A stretch of 64,000 nt of DNA from an uncultured Oceanospirillales bacterium (GTDB taxonomy: Bacteria > Pseudomonadota > Gammaproteobacteria > Xanthomonadales > SZUA-36), in the NCBI GenBank assembly GCA_913055655.1, contig CAJXKA010000001.1, positions 806,842 through 870,841 of the forward strand, read 5' to 3'. The position numbers and the translations under genes were made by a program. The notes under the pieces were generated by a model. It did no database searches, was not told where the DNA came from, and saw nothing but the letters and a program-made list of their open reading frames with translations. Positions within the stretch are counted from its first letter, which is position 1. Each line of letters begins with the position of its first letter. Shown here piece by piece: positions 28,123 through 35,595 of this stretch.

Positions 28123-29571
28123 ATGACTGAAAACCTTCGAGACCTTAGAAATAATCTTCGTTTAAGTATTAATCAGCTTTCGGAAAAGACAGGTTTTTCG
28201 ACAAATCAAATACGGCGCTGGGAGCGCGGACTTGAACTACCTTCGAAGGCAGATTGCGCGTTATTTGAAAAAATCTTTAATGTGAACGGCGATTCAATCC
28301 TTGACGGTCAACGCAAGGTCATGGCCAAGTCACCAAAAATTGGTGAGGGGTACGTAACTGTCCCCCCAGATGAAGGCTTTGAGTTAAACAGAAGCCTTGA
28401 GCCACCAAAAGACCGTTACAAAGTAGTGGACCTATTCTGCGGCTCTGGAGGTTTTTCGCATGGTTTTGAGCTGCAAGGCCAATTTGCCGTTGCGGCGGGA
28501 ATCGACCTTTTGCCTGACAGAGTGCGGACCTTCCACAAGAATCATCGATACGCCAAAGCCGTTGCTGGTGACATTCGTTCGTACAAACTCGAAAACCTTC
28601 TGAGTGGATTAACCTCAACCGACATTGTAATTGGCGGGCCTCCTTGCCAAGGTTTTTCATCAATAAGACCATTTCGTAACTTAACTGAATTGGATCAAAG
28701 AAACTCGTTGCCTGAATACTTCATTCTCGCTCTCCGTGAACTGCAGCCCAAAATGTTTATATTTGAAAACGTTGTTGGGCTCATATCACACAAACGAAAA
28801 GCGTGGTTTAAATCTTTACTTGCAAGGTTTTCTTCAATTGGTTACCAAGTTGATTGGCGGGTCATAAATGCCGCTTCTTTTGGACTCCCTCAAAACAGGG
28901 AGCGAGTGATCGTAGTAGGCACGCAGGGCAGTAGACCATTCAAATGGCCCACGCCAACGCATTGTGTAACCCAAAAAAGCATGGCGGGAAAACACGCCAA
29001 AAAGCTTGTGGAAATGCCGCTTTTTTCAAAGCCACTTGAGAAGGCGCTTACAGTCATGGATGCCATACACGACTTGCCTCCAATCCCATCTGGAGGTTCT
29101 GCTTCGGTATATCTTGATGATGTAACGCCTACTCAATATGAGTCATCGATGAGGGGGGCTGAGACCATTCTCACGATGCATGAAGCCACAAAACATTCTC
29201 CAAAAATGTTGGAAATTATTCGACATGCCGGGCGTAACATAGGTGACTTGCCCGCAGGTATGGTTTCGAGTGGGTTTTCTTCCTGCTACAGCAGGCTGGA
29301 TGCGGATAAACCGAGCACAACCATCACCGTAAATTTCGTTCATCCTTCATCAAATCGCTGTATTCACCCTATACAAGATCGGGCGCTTACCCCGAGAGAA
29401 GGTGCGAGGCTTCAAGGGTTTCCTGACGCCTTTGAGTTTGCCGGATCTCGAGCACAAGTTGTAAAACAAATCGGAAACGCAGTGCCTCCTGTATTGGGGA
29501 AAGCTATCGCAGAGGCAGTTGCTTCGCACTTAAACCAGCTGCTCAGTGAAGTAGTTGTAACTTCTATATAG
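28123..29571 (+). CDS. DNA (cytosine-5) methyltransferase with N-terminal XRE-type HTH
   Basis: A 482-residue type II methyltransferase. Residues about 5-60 are an XRE-like helix-turn-helix (NQLSEKTGFSTNQIRRWERG). The catalytic part follows: motif I VVDLFCGSGGFSHGF (about 101-115), motif IV GGPPCQGFS with nucleophile Cys 175, motif VI ENV (215-217), motif VIII QNRERV (257-262) and motif X QIGNAVPP. Such HTH tails can let the enzyme repress its own promoter in place of a controller protein. I start it at ATG 28123; a TTG six bases earlier is possible. It is A+T-rich compared with flanking genes and overlaps the facing restriction gene by 42 bp at the 3' ends. Confidence 0.93.
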   Translation: MTENLRDLRNNLRLSINQLSEKTGFSTNQIRRWERGLELPSKADCALFEKIFNVNGDSILDGQRKVMAKSPKIGEGYVTVPPDEGFELNRSLEPPKDRYKVVDLFCGSGGFSHGFELQGQFAVAAGIDLLPDRVRTFHKNHRYAKAVAGDIRSYKLENLLSGLTSTDIVIGGPPCQGFSSIRPFRNLTELDQRNSLPEYFILALRELQPKMFIFENVVGLISHKRKAWFKSLLARFSSIGYQVDWRVINAASFGLPQNRERVIVVGTQGSRPFKWPTPTHCVTQKSMAGKHAKKLVEMPLFSKPLEKALTVMDAIHDLPPIPSGGSASVYLDDVTPTQYESSMRGAETILTMHEATKHSPKMLEIIRHAGRNIGDLPAGMVSSGFSSCYSRLDADKPSTTITVNFVHPSSNRCIHPIQDRALTPREGARLQGFPDAFEFAGSRAQVVKQIGNAVPPVLGKAIAEAVASHLNQLLSEVVVTSI

Positions 29572-30201
29572 CGACCCCCTTGGTGAAAGTGGGCATCGTG
29601 TTCGATCAAAGTAGACAGGCCGTAGTGTCGCCATCCCTTCTTTGTTTAAGACAGCTGTTTTACCGGAGTCCCCTGCGGTGTTACTGACATTGAAGTGGTG
29701 CTCCTCCAAAATTCCACAACGAACTTCCCAAATCCAAACCGTATTGCCTCTGTTATCCTTACCTCGGGCGAATTCGCCATCAGGGGAACCTAAGACATAG
29801 CGAACAGCAATGTGAGGACCGGGTTTAACCAAGTGTCCTTTGGGGTTGTTGTTTTCAAGCGCGACCTTAATTTCAACATCATCTACTTCTGGTGAATTTG
29901 AGAGAAGGTCAGGGTATTTGTGTGGCCCATTTGCTACAAACAACCCGTCAGAGCAATTGGCAATGCCACCACGAAATAAATTGCCCACGACCGCGCTCAG
30001 ATTTGCCAACTCAAGCAATTCAGACATTCGCGGCTCTTTCTTTAGGACTAGCGTTTGGTCTAGCGAATCAAGAACATCGTGAACATATACAACCGAATCA
30101 CGAATAATGTCCTCAGTTAGCTTGAGCTGATTGGCTTCGGTGCCACCAACATACTCTCCAGGCGCGGCTCGACTCACAAAATTCCCCTTTGATTTGTTCA
30201 C
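29530..30201 (-). CDS. Putative type II restriction endonuclease (PD-(D/E)XK-like)
   Basis: A 223-residue soluble protein facing the C5-methyltransferase tail-to-tail. The function is inferred from this partnership and a possible nuclease core: PD (97-98), then after a spacer EIK (110-112) in KYPDLLSNSPEVDDVEIKV, which matches PD-(X)n-(D/E)-X-K. Beyond it are a conserved-looking RYVLGSPDGEFARGK stretch and a basic C-terminus. I do not recognise a named isoschizomer family. It is A+T-rich like the methyltransferase, as expected for one transferred cassette. Confidence 0.6.
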   Translation of the reverse strand: MNKSKGNFVSRAAPGEYVGGTEANQLKLTEDIIRDSVVYVHDVLDSLDQTLVLKKEPRMSELLELANLSAVVGNLFRGGIANCSDGLFVANGPHKYPDLLSNSPEVDDVEIKVALENNNPKGHLVKPGPHIAVRYVLGSPDGEFARGKDNRGNTVWIWEVRCGILEEHHFNVSNTAGDSGKTAVLNKEGMATLRPVYFDRTRCPLSPRGSLYRSYNYFTEQLV

Positions 30202-30336
30202 TAACTACTTCAGTCGCAAATTCTGAACTGTTGTATGAGGGGAGTGAATGTGCCAGAGGTGGCGGCATGAATCAATTATGCGTTTGGAAAAAACCTGACT
30301 TTACCAGCCTGTAAGATACGTCAGATGGCATGACAA

Positions 30337-30996
30337 TTAGCAGCCCGGCAGCCAACAAGAAGCTGAGAACTGGCCATATTCATTAGAAGCGATTGCGCTC
30401 ATTTCAATAGAACCATCTTTCGCCAGCGCAATATGACCGCTATCCAAAAGTCTGTGTAAATCGGCTCTCAAAAGAATGCCGTCTGCTGCGTCGTTATGGC
30501 CTTCACGCCAGTTTCGGTCTGGCAGATGAGCGGCGTCCAACAAACAGGCAATCTCACAACCGGTCAGCGCACACTTGCCGTTGTAACGCTCAAACACTGC
30601 ACGACGAAATGCAGCTTGCTCTGGCCTAGTTGCTTGCACGGCAAAGCGAACCGCCCTCCGGGCAATTTCATCTGTTGGTTCATCGGCTTGCTGACGCCAG
30701 TATTCAGCGCATTTTTGGCGCTCTGCGGCTGGGTTCGTAATACCAAATTCTGCTTCTAGGCCGCTAGAGCACTCGCCAGTTGCTTTGGACACGACCAGCG
30801 CTGTCAAGATTGGCTCTCCGTTATCTTGGCAATGGTGCCCAACAGCAGAAAGTAGACTTTGAATTCGTTGCCATATCCCCAGTACATTTGCCGCATCGCT
30901 GTAGGTGATTTTCTCACCGCCTCTTCGGGACAGATCGATAAGCAGCTCCCTCAATGGCATAGCATACTTACGCTGGTAGTCAGTGAGTGACTTCAT
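30337..30996 (-). CDS. HNH endonuclease domain protein
   Basis: A 219-residue protein whose C-terminal half is an HNH_2-like domain: RRAVFERYNGKCALTGCE with a zinc Cys pair, LLDAAHLPDRNW with the catalytic-type His, NAADG-like NDAADGILLRADLHRLLDSG with the remaining residues. The N-terminal half (about 1-110) has a basic, helical character and may give DNA or partner binding. I prefer the ATG at 30994-30996, because a longer start lies inside a terminator hairpin. It could be a second nuclease of the defence cargo, for example modification-dependent. Confidence 0.78.
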   Translation of the reverse strand: MKSLTDYQRKYAMPLRELLIDLSRRGGEKITYSDAANVLGIWQRIQSLLSAVGHHCQDNGEPILTALVVSKATGECSSGLEAEFGITNPAAERQKCAEYWRQQADEPTDEIARRAVRFAVQATRPEQAAFRRAVFERYNGKCALTGCEIACLLDAAHLPDRNWREGHNDAADGILLRADLHRLLDSGHIALAKDGSIEMSAIASNEYGQFSASCWLPGC

Positions 30997-31051
30997 GTAT
31001 TGTTCTGGCCGCAAATTTTCTATAAAGCAAAAGGTTATCACGGACTCACAA

Positions 31052-31079
31052 GAAAGCCCGGCCATCGTGCCGGGCTTTC
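31052..31079 (-). terminator. Intrinsic terminator after the small Cas2/SinR-like gene
   Basis: A perfect 11-bp stem GAAAGCCCGGC / GCCGGGCTTTC with a six-base loop, placed 18 bp beyond the stop of the minus-strand gene at 31097-31360. Confidence 0.8.
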
Positions 31080-31096
31080 AGGGTGGGGCATAGGAT

Positions 31097-31360
31097 TCAA
31101 GCGCTAGTTAAATTTCTGAATCCTAGATCCCTGAACTTTATGCAGACGCCTTTATTGGAAATGGGCGTAACATTGATGTCGTGCGCGGGCAGCACATTCG
31201 AGATTCTGTCTAAGATTTCTTCAGCATTAAAACTGGGACCGTGGACGACCCATGTCAGCGGACCTAGACGACTTATCGCGTCCCATTGCAAATCCTCGAC
31301 CAATTCGGTTTGCTCCCCGTTGTAGTTGAATCCTTCGCAGTGAACCAAGTAGGCACTCAT
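31097..31360 (-). CDS. Small hypothetical protein, possibly Cas2/SinR-like fold
   Basis: An 87-residue protein starting MSAYLVHCEGF. The pattern of a first strand YLVHCEGF, a helix, then LTWVVHGPSFNAEEILDRISNVLPAHDINVTPI recalls small Cas2-like or SinR-family ferredoxin-fold proteins (strand, helix, xTWxV strand, xxAxxIxDxL helix, final strand). This is pattern memory, not an alignment, and the acidic metal site of true Cas2 is not obvious. AGAGG lies about nine bases upstream inside a hairpin. It is monocistronic, at the right end of the element. Confidence 0.5.
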   Translation of the reverse strand: MSAYLVHCEGFNYNGEQTELVEDLQWDAISRLGPLTWVVHGPSFNAEEILDRISNVLPAHDINVTPISNKGVCIKFRDLGFRNLTSA

Positions 31361-31367
31361 GATGTTG

Positions 31368-31391
31368 AACCTCTGTGTTTTTAAAGAGGTT
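31368..31391 (-). promoter_or_regulatory. Hairpin masking the ribosome binding site of the 87-residue protein
   Basis: AACCTCT and AGAGGTT form a 7-bp stem around a ten-base A+T-rich loop. On the coding (minus) strand the second arm is the AGAGG ribosome site itself, so folding would hide it. Confidence 0.4.
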
Positions 31392-31482
31392 CAGAAAATA
31401 GGGGAGTTGCCTTACTGAAATGGCCCCTTTAATTGCGGCGAATTTCGTAGGGCTTAAGTAGCCAACGTCGACAAGGCAACCA

Positions 31483-31504
31483 AGTTTAACCCGAAGTTTA
31501 ACCT
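31483..31504. repeat. Tandem AGTTTAACC(C/T) repeats, right end
   Basis: AGTTTAACCC at 31483-31492 and AGTTTAACCT at 31495-31504 match the pair beside the integrase and lie 59 bp inside the right tRNA repeat. They are in the same orientation as the left pair on the + strand. Confidence 0.55.
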
Positions 31505-31562
31505 GAAATATTCTGCGGACGGGATGCCGTAGGGAAAATATCGCTTAACTCCTTGTATTTAT

Positions 31563-31620
31563 TGGTGCCCGGGGCCGGGATCGAACCGGCACGGTGTTGC
31601 CACCGAGGGATTTTAAGTCC
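31563..31620. repeat. Right attachment repeat inside tRNA-Leu
   Basis: This 58-bp block is identical to 20236-20293 and lies within the complete tRNA-Leu gene, spanning from the anticodon stem to the CCA end. Crossover in this block explains how the tRNA gene stays whole after integration. Confidence 0.93.
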
Positions 31621-31649
31621 CTTGCGTCTACCAATTTCGCCACCCGGGC
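31563..31649 (-). tRNA. tRNA-Leu (anticodon UAA), integration target
   Basis: An 87-nt class II tRNA on the minus strand. The acceptor GCCCGGG pairs with CCCGGGC, followed by A and an encoded CCA. The anticodon arm GGGACTTAAAATCCC reads UAA, and a long variable arm (CTCGGTGGCAACACCG) is present, as in leucine tRNAs. A -10-like TAGAAT lies at 31660-31665 (minus strand), between the tRNA and the TonB receptor stop, but no good -35 is seen there. It remains intact because the element carries its own 3' copy. Confidence 0.96.
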
Positions 31650-31694
31650 GCCGGGGTGGATTCTACCGGTTCGCGGCCGGGCAGGGGAGCCCGG

Positions 31695-33728
31695 TTACGG
31701 TTGGTAACGCCATTCGAAGTAGATTCGCCGGCCGGCACCCGGGAAATACCGGAAGTTGCCGAAGGCGTAGTCCGCGCGCTCGGCGTAAGCCGTATCAAAA
31801 AGGTTGGTGACCCTCACGGCCAACCGATGGTGGCCGCCGGGCAGTTCATAGAAACCACGCAGCGCGAAAAGGTCGTGGCCCTCGTACTGGTGGTCGTTGG
31901 CCGGGTCGAGTTCGTACTCGCCCACGTGCGTCCATTCCAGTTGCAGGCGTAGCGCGGGCAGGGGGGTGTAATCCAGCCGTGCGCCGGCCAGCCATTCCGG
32001 CGCGGTGTCGACTTCATTGCCATCGGTGATGCCGGACTCCGGCCGGTTAAAGGCGTATTCGTGCCGTGCCCAGCCGGCATTGGCCGAGAATCGCCACTGG
32101 TCCGTGATGGTCCAGTCGACCGCGCCTTCAAGACCGTAGTGCCGGGTCTTGCCGTCGCTGACGTTGTAGCCGTTCGCGTCGCGGAAGATGAAGTGGTCCT
32201 TCTTCATTGCGAAAGCCGTCGCGTTCCACGTGATGTCGCCTTTCGCGTAGTCGATTCCCGCCTCGAGGGTATCCAGGGTTTCGGTCTTCAGGTCGGCCAC
32301 CGACTGGCCGCGCTGCAGGCGGTAGAGCTCGGTGGCCTGCGGCGCCCTGAATCCACGCGCCAGACGGGTCACCAGCGTGGCGTTCTCCCAGGCCTGCCAA
32401 CGCAGGCCCAGTTCGGGCGCCAGGTTGCCGAAGCGGTCGCCGCGACTCTCGGGGCGGGTGTACAGGCAACCGCCGAAACCGCAGGCTGTTCCGTCGTCCT
32501 TCGTATTGCCGGCAATCATGCGGTTCCGATAGTCGTAATCGAGGAATTCACCTCTGATACCTGTCGTAAGTAGATGTTTATCCGTGATATTGAGTTCGTA
32601 CTGAACCCAGGCCGCAGCCATGAGGGACTGGACCACGTAGTCGTAGTGGAAACCCTGTGGACGCGTTTCCACCAGGAAATCGGAACCTTCAGTCGGGCTT
32701 TCCTGGAACTCCACGAGATCGCCTTCAGCCCATTCCAGGTCAATACCGGCTGAAAGACCGCGCCCCGACGCCCAGCTGAACAGCATGCCTGCCGATGCCT
32801 GGCCGTTGCTTTCGGTTGGCTGGCCGGGAAGATAGTGCTGGAGGAATTCCATATCGCTGTAACGCGCGTACGGAATCCACTCAAACTCGCCGCCAGGGGA
32901 GGGCATCCAGGTCCATCGGCTGGTCAGTCGCCAGGCCTCGGCCTCGCGGTAGGCCTCGGGATTCTGGTTGCTGCGTCGAAGCGCCGGGTCCTTGTACGCA
33001 TCCTCGCCCTGCACGAAGCCGGCCGTTTCCTGGTCGATGTTGGCGTAAGACAACTGCGTGATGATGTCGGCACCGGCCAGCCCGGTTGTCCACGCGCCAT
33101 TGAAAAAGCCCTGCGTGTAGCCCTCGTCGATACGAAAACTGCCGCTGTCCGTGTAATTGCCGGCAATTGACAGGTTTTCGGACTGGCCAGAGAAGCGGCC
33201 CCGGTAGTAATTGTCGGAACCAAGCTCAAGGCCAAAGGCCATGCCGGGTCTGCGGGTGTCCGGGGTGACCGCGCTGACATCCAGCACGCCGTGCAGGGCG
33301 TTGGAACCGTACAAAACGCTTCCCGGGCCACGAATCACGTCGACGCTCGATGCCTGCAACAGGTTGACCTCGAACAGCTCGTTGACGTTACAGAAGCCCG
33401 TCGGGCGAATCGGGACATGATTCTCCATGACCATGAACGCGCCGCAGGCCCCGGGGCCGGTCAACACGGGCGAGCGGATAGCCATGAGCTGTTCCTGGCC
33501 GGAACCACGGCTGATCCAGGTGGCAGGTACACGATCGAGCAGTTCGTTGGCGTGTGTCGCGGCTTCGTCATCGATATCGTCCGGACCCAGTGTCGTGATG
33601 CCCGGAATGGAACCGCTACGCGCCTGGACGGGCGCCGCACGGACCTCGACGGTTTCGAGCACGCGCTCATCAACCGTGTCAGCGCTAATGGATTGCGACA
33701 GGATGGTGGATATCAGGGCGGCAAGCAT
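31695..33728 (-). CDS. TonB-dependent outer-membrane receptor
   Basis: A 677-residue receptor: a short signal peptide (ending about ISA), a plug domain with VETVEVRAAP (TonB-box-like) and VDVIRGPGSVLYGSNALHGVLDV, and a 22-strand barrel ending in FEWRYQP with an aromatic C-terminal signature. The organisation fits siderophore, haem or cobalamin receptors, but the ligand is not evident. Two Cys pairs (GACG...GFCN in the plug and TACGFGGC in a loop) are unusual and may form disulfides. ExbB/ExbD for energy transfer are encoded at 49349-50414. No riboswitch is seen upstream. Confidence 0.88.
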   Translation of the reverse strand: MLAALISTILSQSISADTVDERVLETVEVRAAPVQARSGSIPGITTLGPDDIDDEAATHANELLDRVPATWISRGSGQEQLMAIRSPVLTGPGACGAFMVMENHVPIRPTGFCNVNELFEVNLLQASSVDVIRGPGSVLYGSNALHGVLDVSAVTPDTRRPGMAFGLELGSDNYYRGRFSGQSENLSIAGNYTDSGSFRIDEGYTQGFFNGAWTTGLAGADIITQLSYANIDQETAGFVQGEDAYKDPALRRSNQNPEAYREAEAWRLTSRWTWMPSPGGEFEWIPYARYSDMEFLQHYLPGQPTESNGQASAGMLFSWASGRGLSAGIDLEWAEGDLVEFQESPTEGSDFLVETRPQGFHYDYVVQSLMAAAWVQYELNITDKHLLTTGIRGEFLDYDYRNRMIAGNTKDDGTACGFGGCLYTRPESRGDRFGNLAPELGLRWQAWENATLVTRLARGFRAPQATELYRLQRGQSVADLKTETLDTLEAGIDYAKGDITWNATAFAMKKDHFIFRDANGYNVSDGKTRHYGLEGAVDWTITDQWRFSANAGWARHEYAFNRPESGITDGNEVDTAPEWLAGARLDYTPLPALRLQLEWTHVGEYELDPANDHQYEGHDLFALRGFYELPGGHHRLAVRVTNLFDTAYAERADYAFGNFRYFPGAGRRIYFEWRYQP

Positions 33729-34036
33729 CCGGACAACCTACGGATTGCGGGGGCGAAAGCAACTATCCAATGGAAATATCGTCGCATGCTCGAACACGAA
33801 AATACTTGAGGAAGCGTTTTTATCTATATGTATATAAACGGGAAAATACCGTGAAACATACATTGAATTTGGCTGCGTGACTTCCAGAACAGGCCTGCCG
33901 GTTCTAACCTGAACTGATTCCGGTCACTTGCCAGGCAGGGCGCTCATGTCGCGCCTTAACTCATTTGCGGCCCTATAATTTAACATAATATACATTAAGC
34001 GCATATTTGTCTCGGCAATAGCAGTCGTCAGAACGC
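33729..34036. other. A+T-rich intergenic region upstream of the TonB receptor
   Basis: 308 bp without a gene, between the ygfX stop and the receptor start. It is markedly richer in A+T than the surroundings, with TATAAT at 33974-33979 and an ATATGTATATAAA run near 33820-33840, so the receptor promoter and a metal- or ligand-responsive operator probably lie here. I see no cobalamin-riboswitch core. Confidence 0.5.
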
Positions 34037-34537
34037 TCACGCCTCACGTCTAAAACGCCACAGACGGCACCAGGTTTTCAGGCAACGCCATTGAGTTGGC
34101 GGCTGCTGGCCGCGCGTGAGCAGCACACGCGTGATCCCGTCATCCTCCATCCGCAGTTTCAGGACGCACAGCGGACCACAAAGCCAGGACTTACAGATCT
34201 CGTTACCATCCCGGGTATCACCATCCAGCGTGCGCAGCCGTACTCTCGAATCCGGATACAACCGTAACGTGGCCCGAACCTGGTTCGTAAGAACGTTCCC
34301 GATCGATCGCCACGAAGCGACCGCGACCACGACCAAGACCGCAACGCCTGCCAACACACCGGCCCGCGAGGCCCAGAGCGCGATCAAAACCAGGGCGATT
34401 GCCATGCCATGCGTGACATACACGGCGAGTTCGGTAAGCCCGGTAATCAGTTTCAGGCAACGCCCGTGCTCGTCCGTAACCGGACTGGGCGGTACGCGAA
34501 GTGCCTCAGGCGCGCCTGATCGCCTCCACGAGTGCAC
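34037..34537 (-). CDS. ygfX: YgfX-family (CptA) membrane protein
   Basis: About 166 residues if started at the in-frame GTG 34535-34537, which overlaps sdhE by 32 bp; no ATG gives a sensible N-terminus, so the start is uncertain. A double membrane segment (ELAVYVTHGMAIALVLIALW and AGVLAGVAVLVVVAVASW) is followed by a cytoplasmic domain with RTLDGDTRDG and a C-terminal WCRLWRFRRE. This matches YgfX, usually encoded after sdhE and described as toxin-like (CptA) in E. coli. The pairing with sdhE supports the call. Confidence 0.72.
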   Translation of the reverse strand: MHSWRRSGAPEALRVPPSPVTDEHGRCLKLITGLTELAVYVTHGMAIALVLIALWASRAGVLAGVAVLVVVAVASWRSIGNVLTNQVRATLRLYPDSRVRLRTLDGDTRDGNEICKSWLCGPLCVLKLRMEDDGITRVLLTRGQQPPTQWRCLKTWCRLWRFRREA

Positions 34538-34754
34538 GGTAGTCGGTGTTTGCGGGTGTTTCACGTCCCTGCAGCCAGTCCCATAGCCGGTCGTCTTCGG
34601 ACTGCAAGAATGCCTCGAACGACGGCCAGGCGCCGTCGGACAATTCGGTCGATTGCTGTAGGACAAAGCGCTCGAGCATCACGTCGAGCTCTTTCATGCC
34701 GCGGCGGGTCAACCAGCGAAGCCGGGATAGTCGCTGGGGGCCGGGGTCCGTCAT
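34506..34754 (-). CDS. sdhE: FAD assembly factor SdhE
   Basis: An 82-residue protein of the SdhE (YgfY/Sdh5) family that promotes covalent FAD attachment to SdhA. The signature RLRWLTRRGMKELDVML (RGxxE-type motif) is at the N-terminal side, and FEAFLQSEDDRLWDWLQG closes the helical bundle. It is 21 bp after sdhB, in the same operon as its client, which is more direct than in many gammaproteobacteria. Confidence 0.94.
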   Translation of the reverse strand: MTDPGPQRLSRLRWLTRRGMKELDVMLERFVLQQSTELSDGAWPSFEAFLQSEDDRLWDWLQGRETPANTDYRALVEAIRRA

Positions 34755-34775
34755 GGTGGCGTCGTGCCGCCTGCT

Positions 34776-35561
34776 TTAGCGCCCTTTCCTGGCCAGCATC
34801 ATTTTCTTGGTTTCCGCGATCGCCTTGGCCGGGTTCAGGCCTTTCGGGCAGGTCGCGGTGCAATTCATGATGGTGTGGCAGCGATACAGGCTGTAGGCAT
34901 CCTCGAACTGCTCCAGGCGCCCTTCTGCGTCGTCGTCGCGGCTGTCAGCCAGCCAGCGGTAGGCCTGCAGCAGGATGGCCGGCCCAAGGTACTTGTCGCC
35001 GTTCCACCAGTAACTGGGGCAAGCCGTGGAGCAACAGGCGCACAGGATGCACTCGTACAGGCCATCCAGTTTTTCGCGCTCGGCCGGTGCCTGGCGGCGC
35101 TCGCGACCGCCTTCGGGCACGTCGTCGTTGCGCAGCCACGGGCGAATGCTCGCGTACTGGCGGTAAAACTGGTTCAGGTCCGGCACCAGGTCCTTCACCA
35201 CCGGCATATGCGGCAGCGGGTTGATGACCACGTCGCCGGACACGTCCTCGATGGGCTTGGTGCAGGCCAGCGTGTTGGTGCCGTCGATGTTCATGGCGCA
35301 GGAACCGCAAATGCCTTCGCGGCAGGAACGGCGGAACGTCAGCGTGGCATCGACCTCGTTCTTGATCTTGATGATCGCGTCCAGGACCATCGGTCCGCAG
35401 TCATCCAGGTCGAGCTCGTAGGTGTCGATCCGCGGGTTCTCGCCGTTGTCCGGGTCCCAGCGGTACACGTTGAATTTGCGCACGCGGGTGGCGCCTTCCG
35501 GGGCCGGAAAGTGCTTGCCCTTGACCGGGCGGGCTTCTTTCGAAAGTCTGATCTGCAACAT
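34776..35561 (-). CDS. sdhB: Succinate dehydrogenase iron-sulfur subunit
   Basis: A 261-residue electron-transfer subunit carrying three clusters. The [2Fe-2S] ligands lie in [16 protein letters not shown] with a later Cys; the [4Fe-4S] ligands in [16 protein letters not shown]; the [3Fe-4S] ligands in [17 protein letters not shown]. It links the SdhA flavin to quinone in the membrane anchor. It lies 34 bp after sdhA in the sdhCDAB operon. Confidence 0.97.
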   Translation of the reverse strand: MLQIRLSKEARPVKGKHFPAPEGATRVRKFNVYRWDPDNGENPRIDTYELDLDDCGPMVLDAIIKIKNEVDATLTFRRSCREGICGSCAMNIDGTNTLACTKPIEDVSGDVVINPLPHMPVVKDLVPDLNQFYRQYASIRPWLRNDDVPEGGRERRQAPAEREKLDGLYECILCACCSTACPSYWWNGDKYLGPAILLQAYRWLADSRDDDAEGRLEQFEDAYSLYRCHTIMNCTATCPKGLNPAKAIAETKKMMLARKGR

Positions 35562-35595
35562 GTTCGTATCCGTGCGAGTTCGTCAGGGCGCGGGT

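Larger units (their letters stand above)
20236..31620. mobile_element. Integrative element in tRNA-Leu(UAA), phage-satellite-like, with restriction-modification cargo
   Basis: About 11.4 kb bounded by perfect 58-bp direct repeats copied from the tRNA-Leu 3' part. Left to right: integrase, a hypothetical protein, an AlpA-like regulator, primase-helicase, an origin-like region, a small protein, terminase large subunit, two hypothetical proteins and a terminator; then C5-methyltransferase, putative restriction enzyme, HNH protein and a Cas2/SinR-like small protein. No capsid, portal, tail, lysis or conjugation genes are seen. The right third is visibly richer in A+T than the host. Size, integrase and replication genes fit P4/PICI-type satellites; carrying a terminase large subunit without a capsid is unusual. 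Confidence 0.88.

Noticed and set aside
30997..31065. A longer start for the HNH protein at 31065
   Set aside because: The ATG lies in the loop of the terminator hairpin of the preceding gene, and the added residues do not look conserved.
33729..34036. A cobalamin or other riboswitch ahead of the TonB receptor
   Set aside because: The leader lacks the conserved B12-box core and any long paired structure with a terminator; it is simply A+T-rich.
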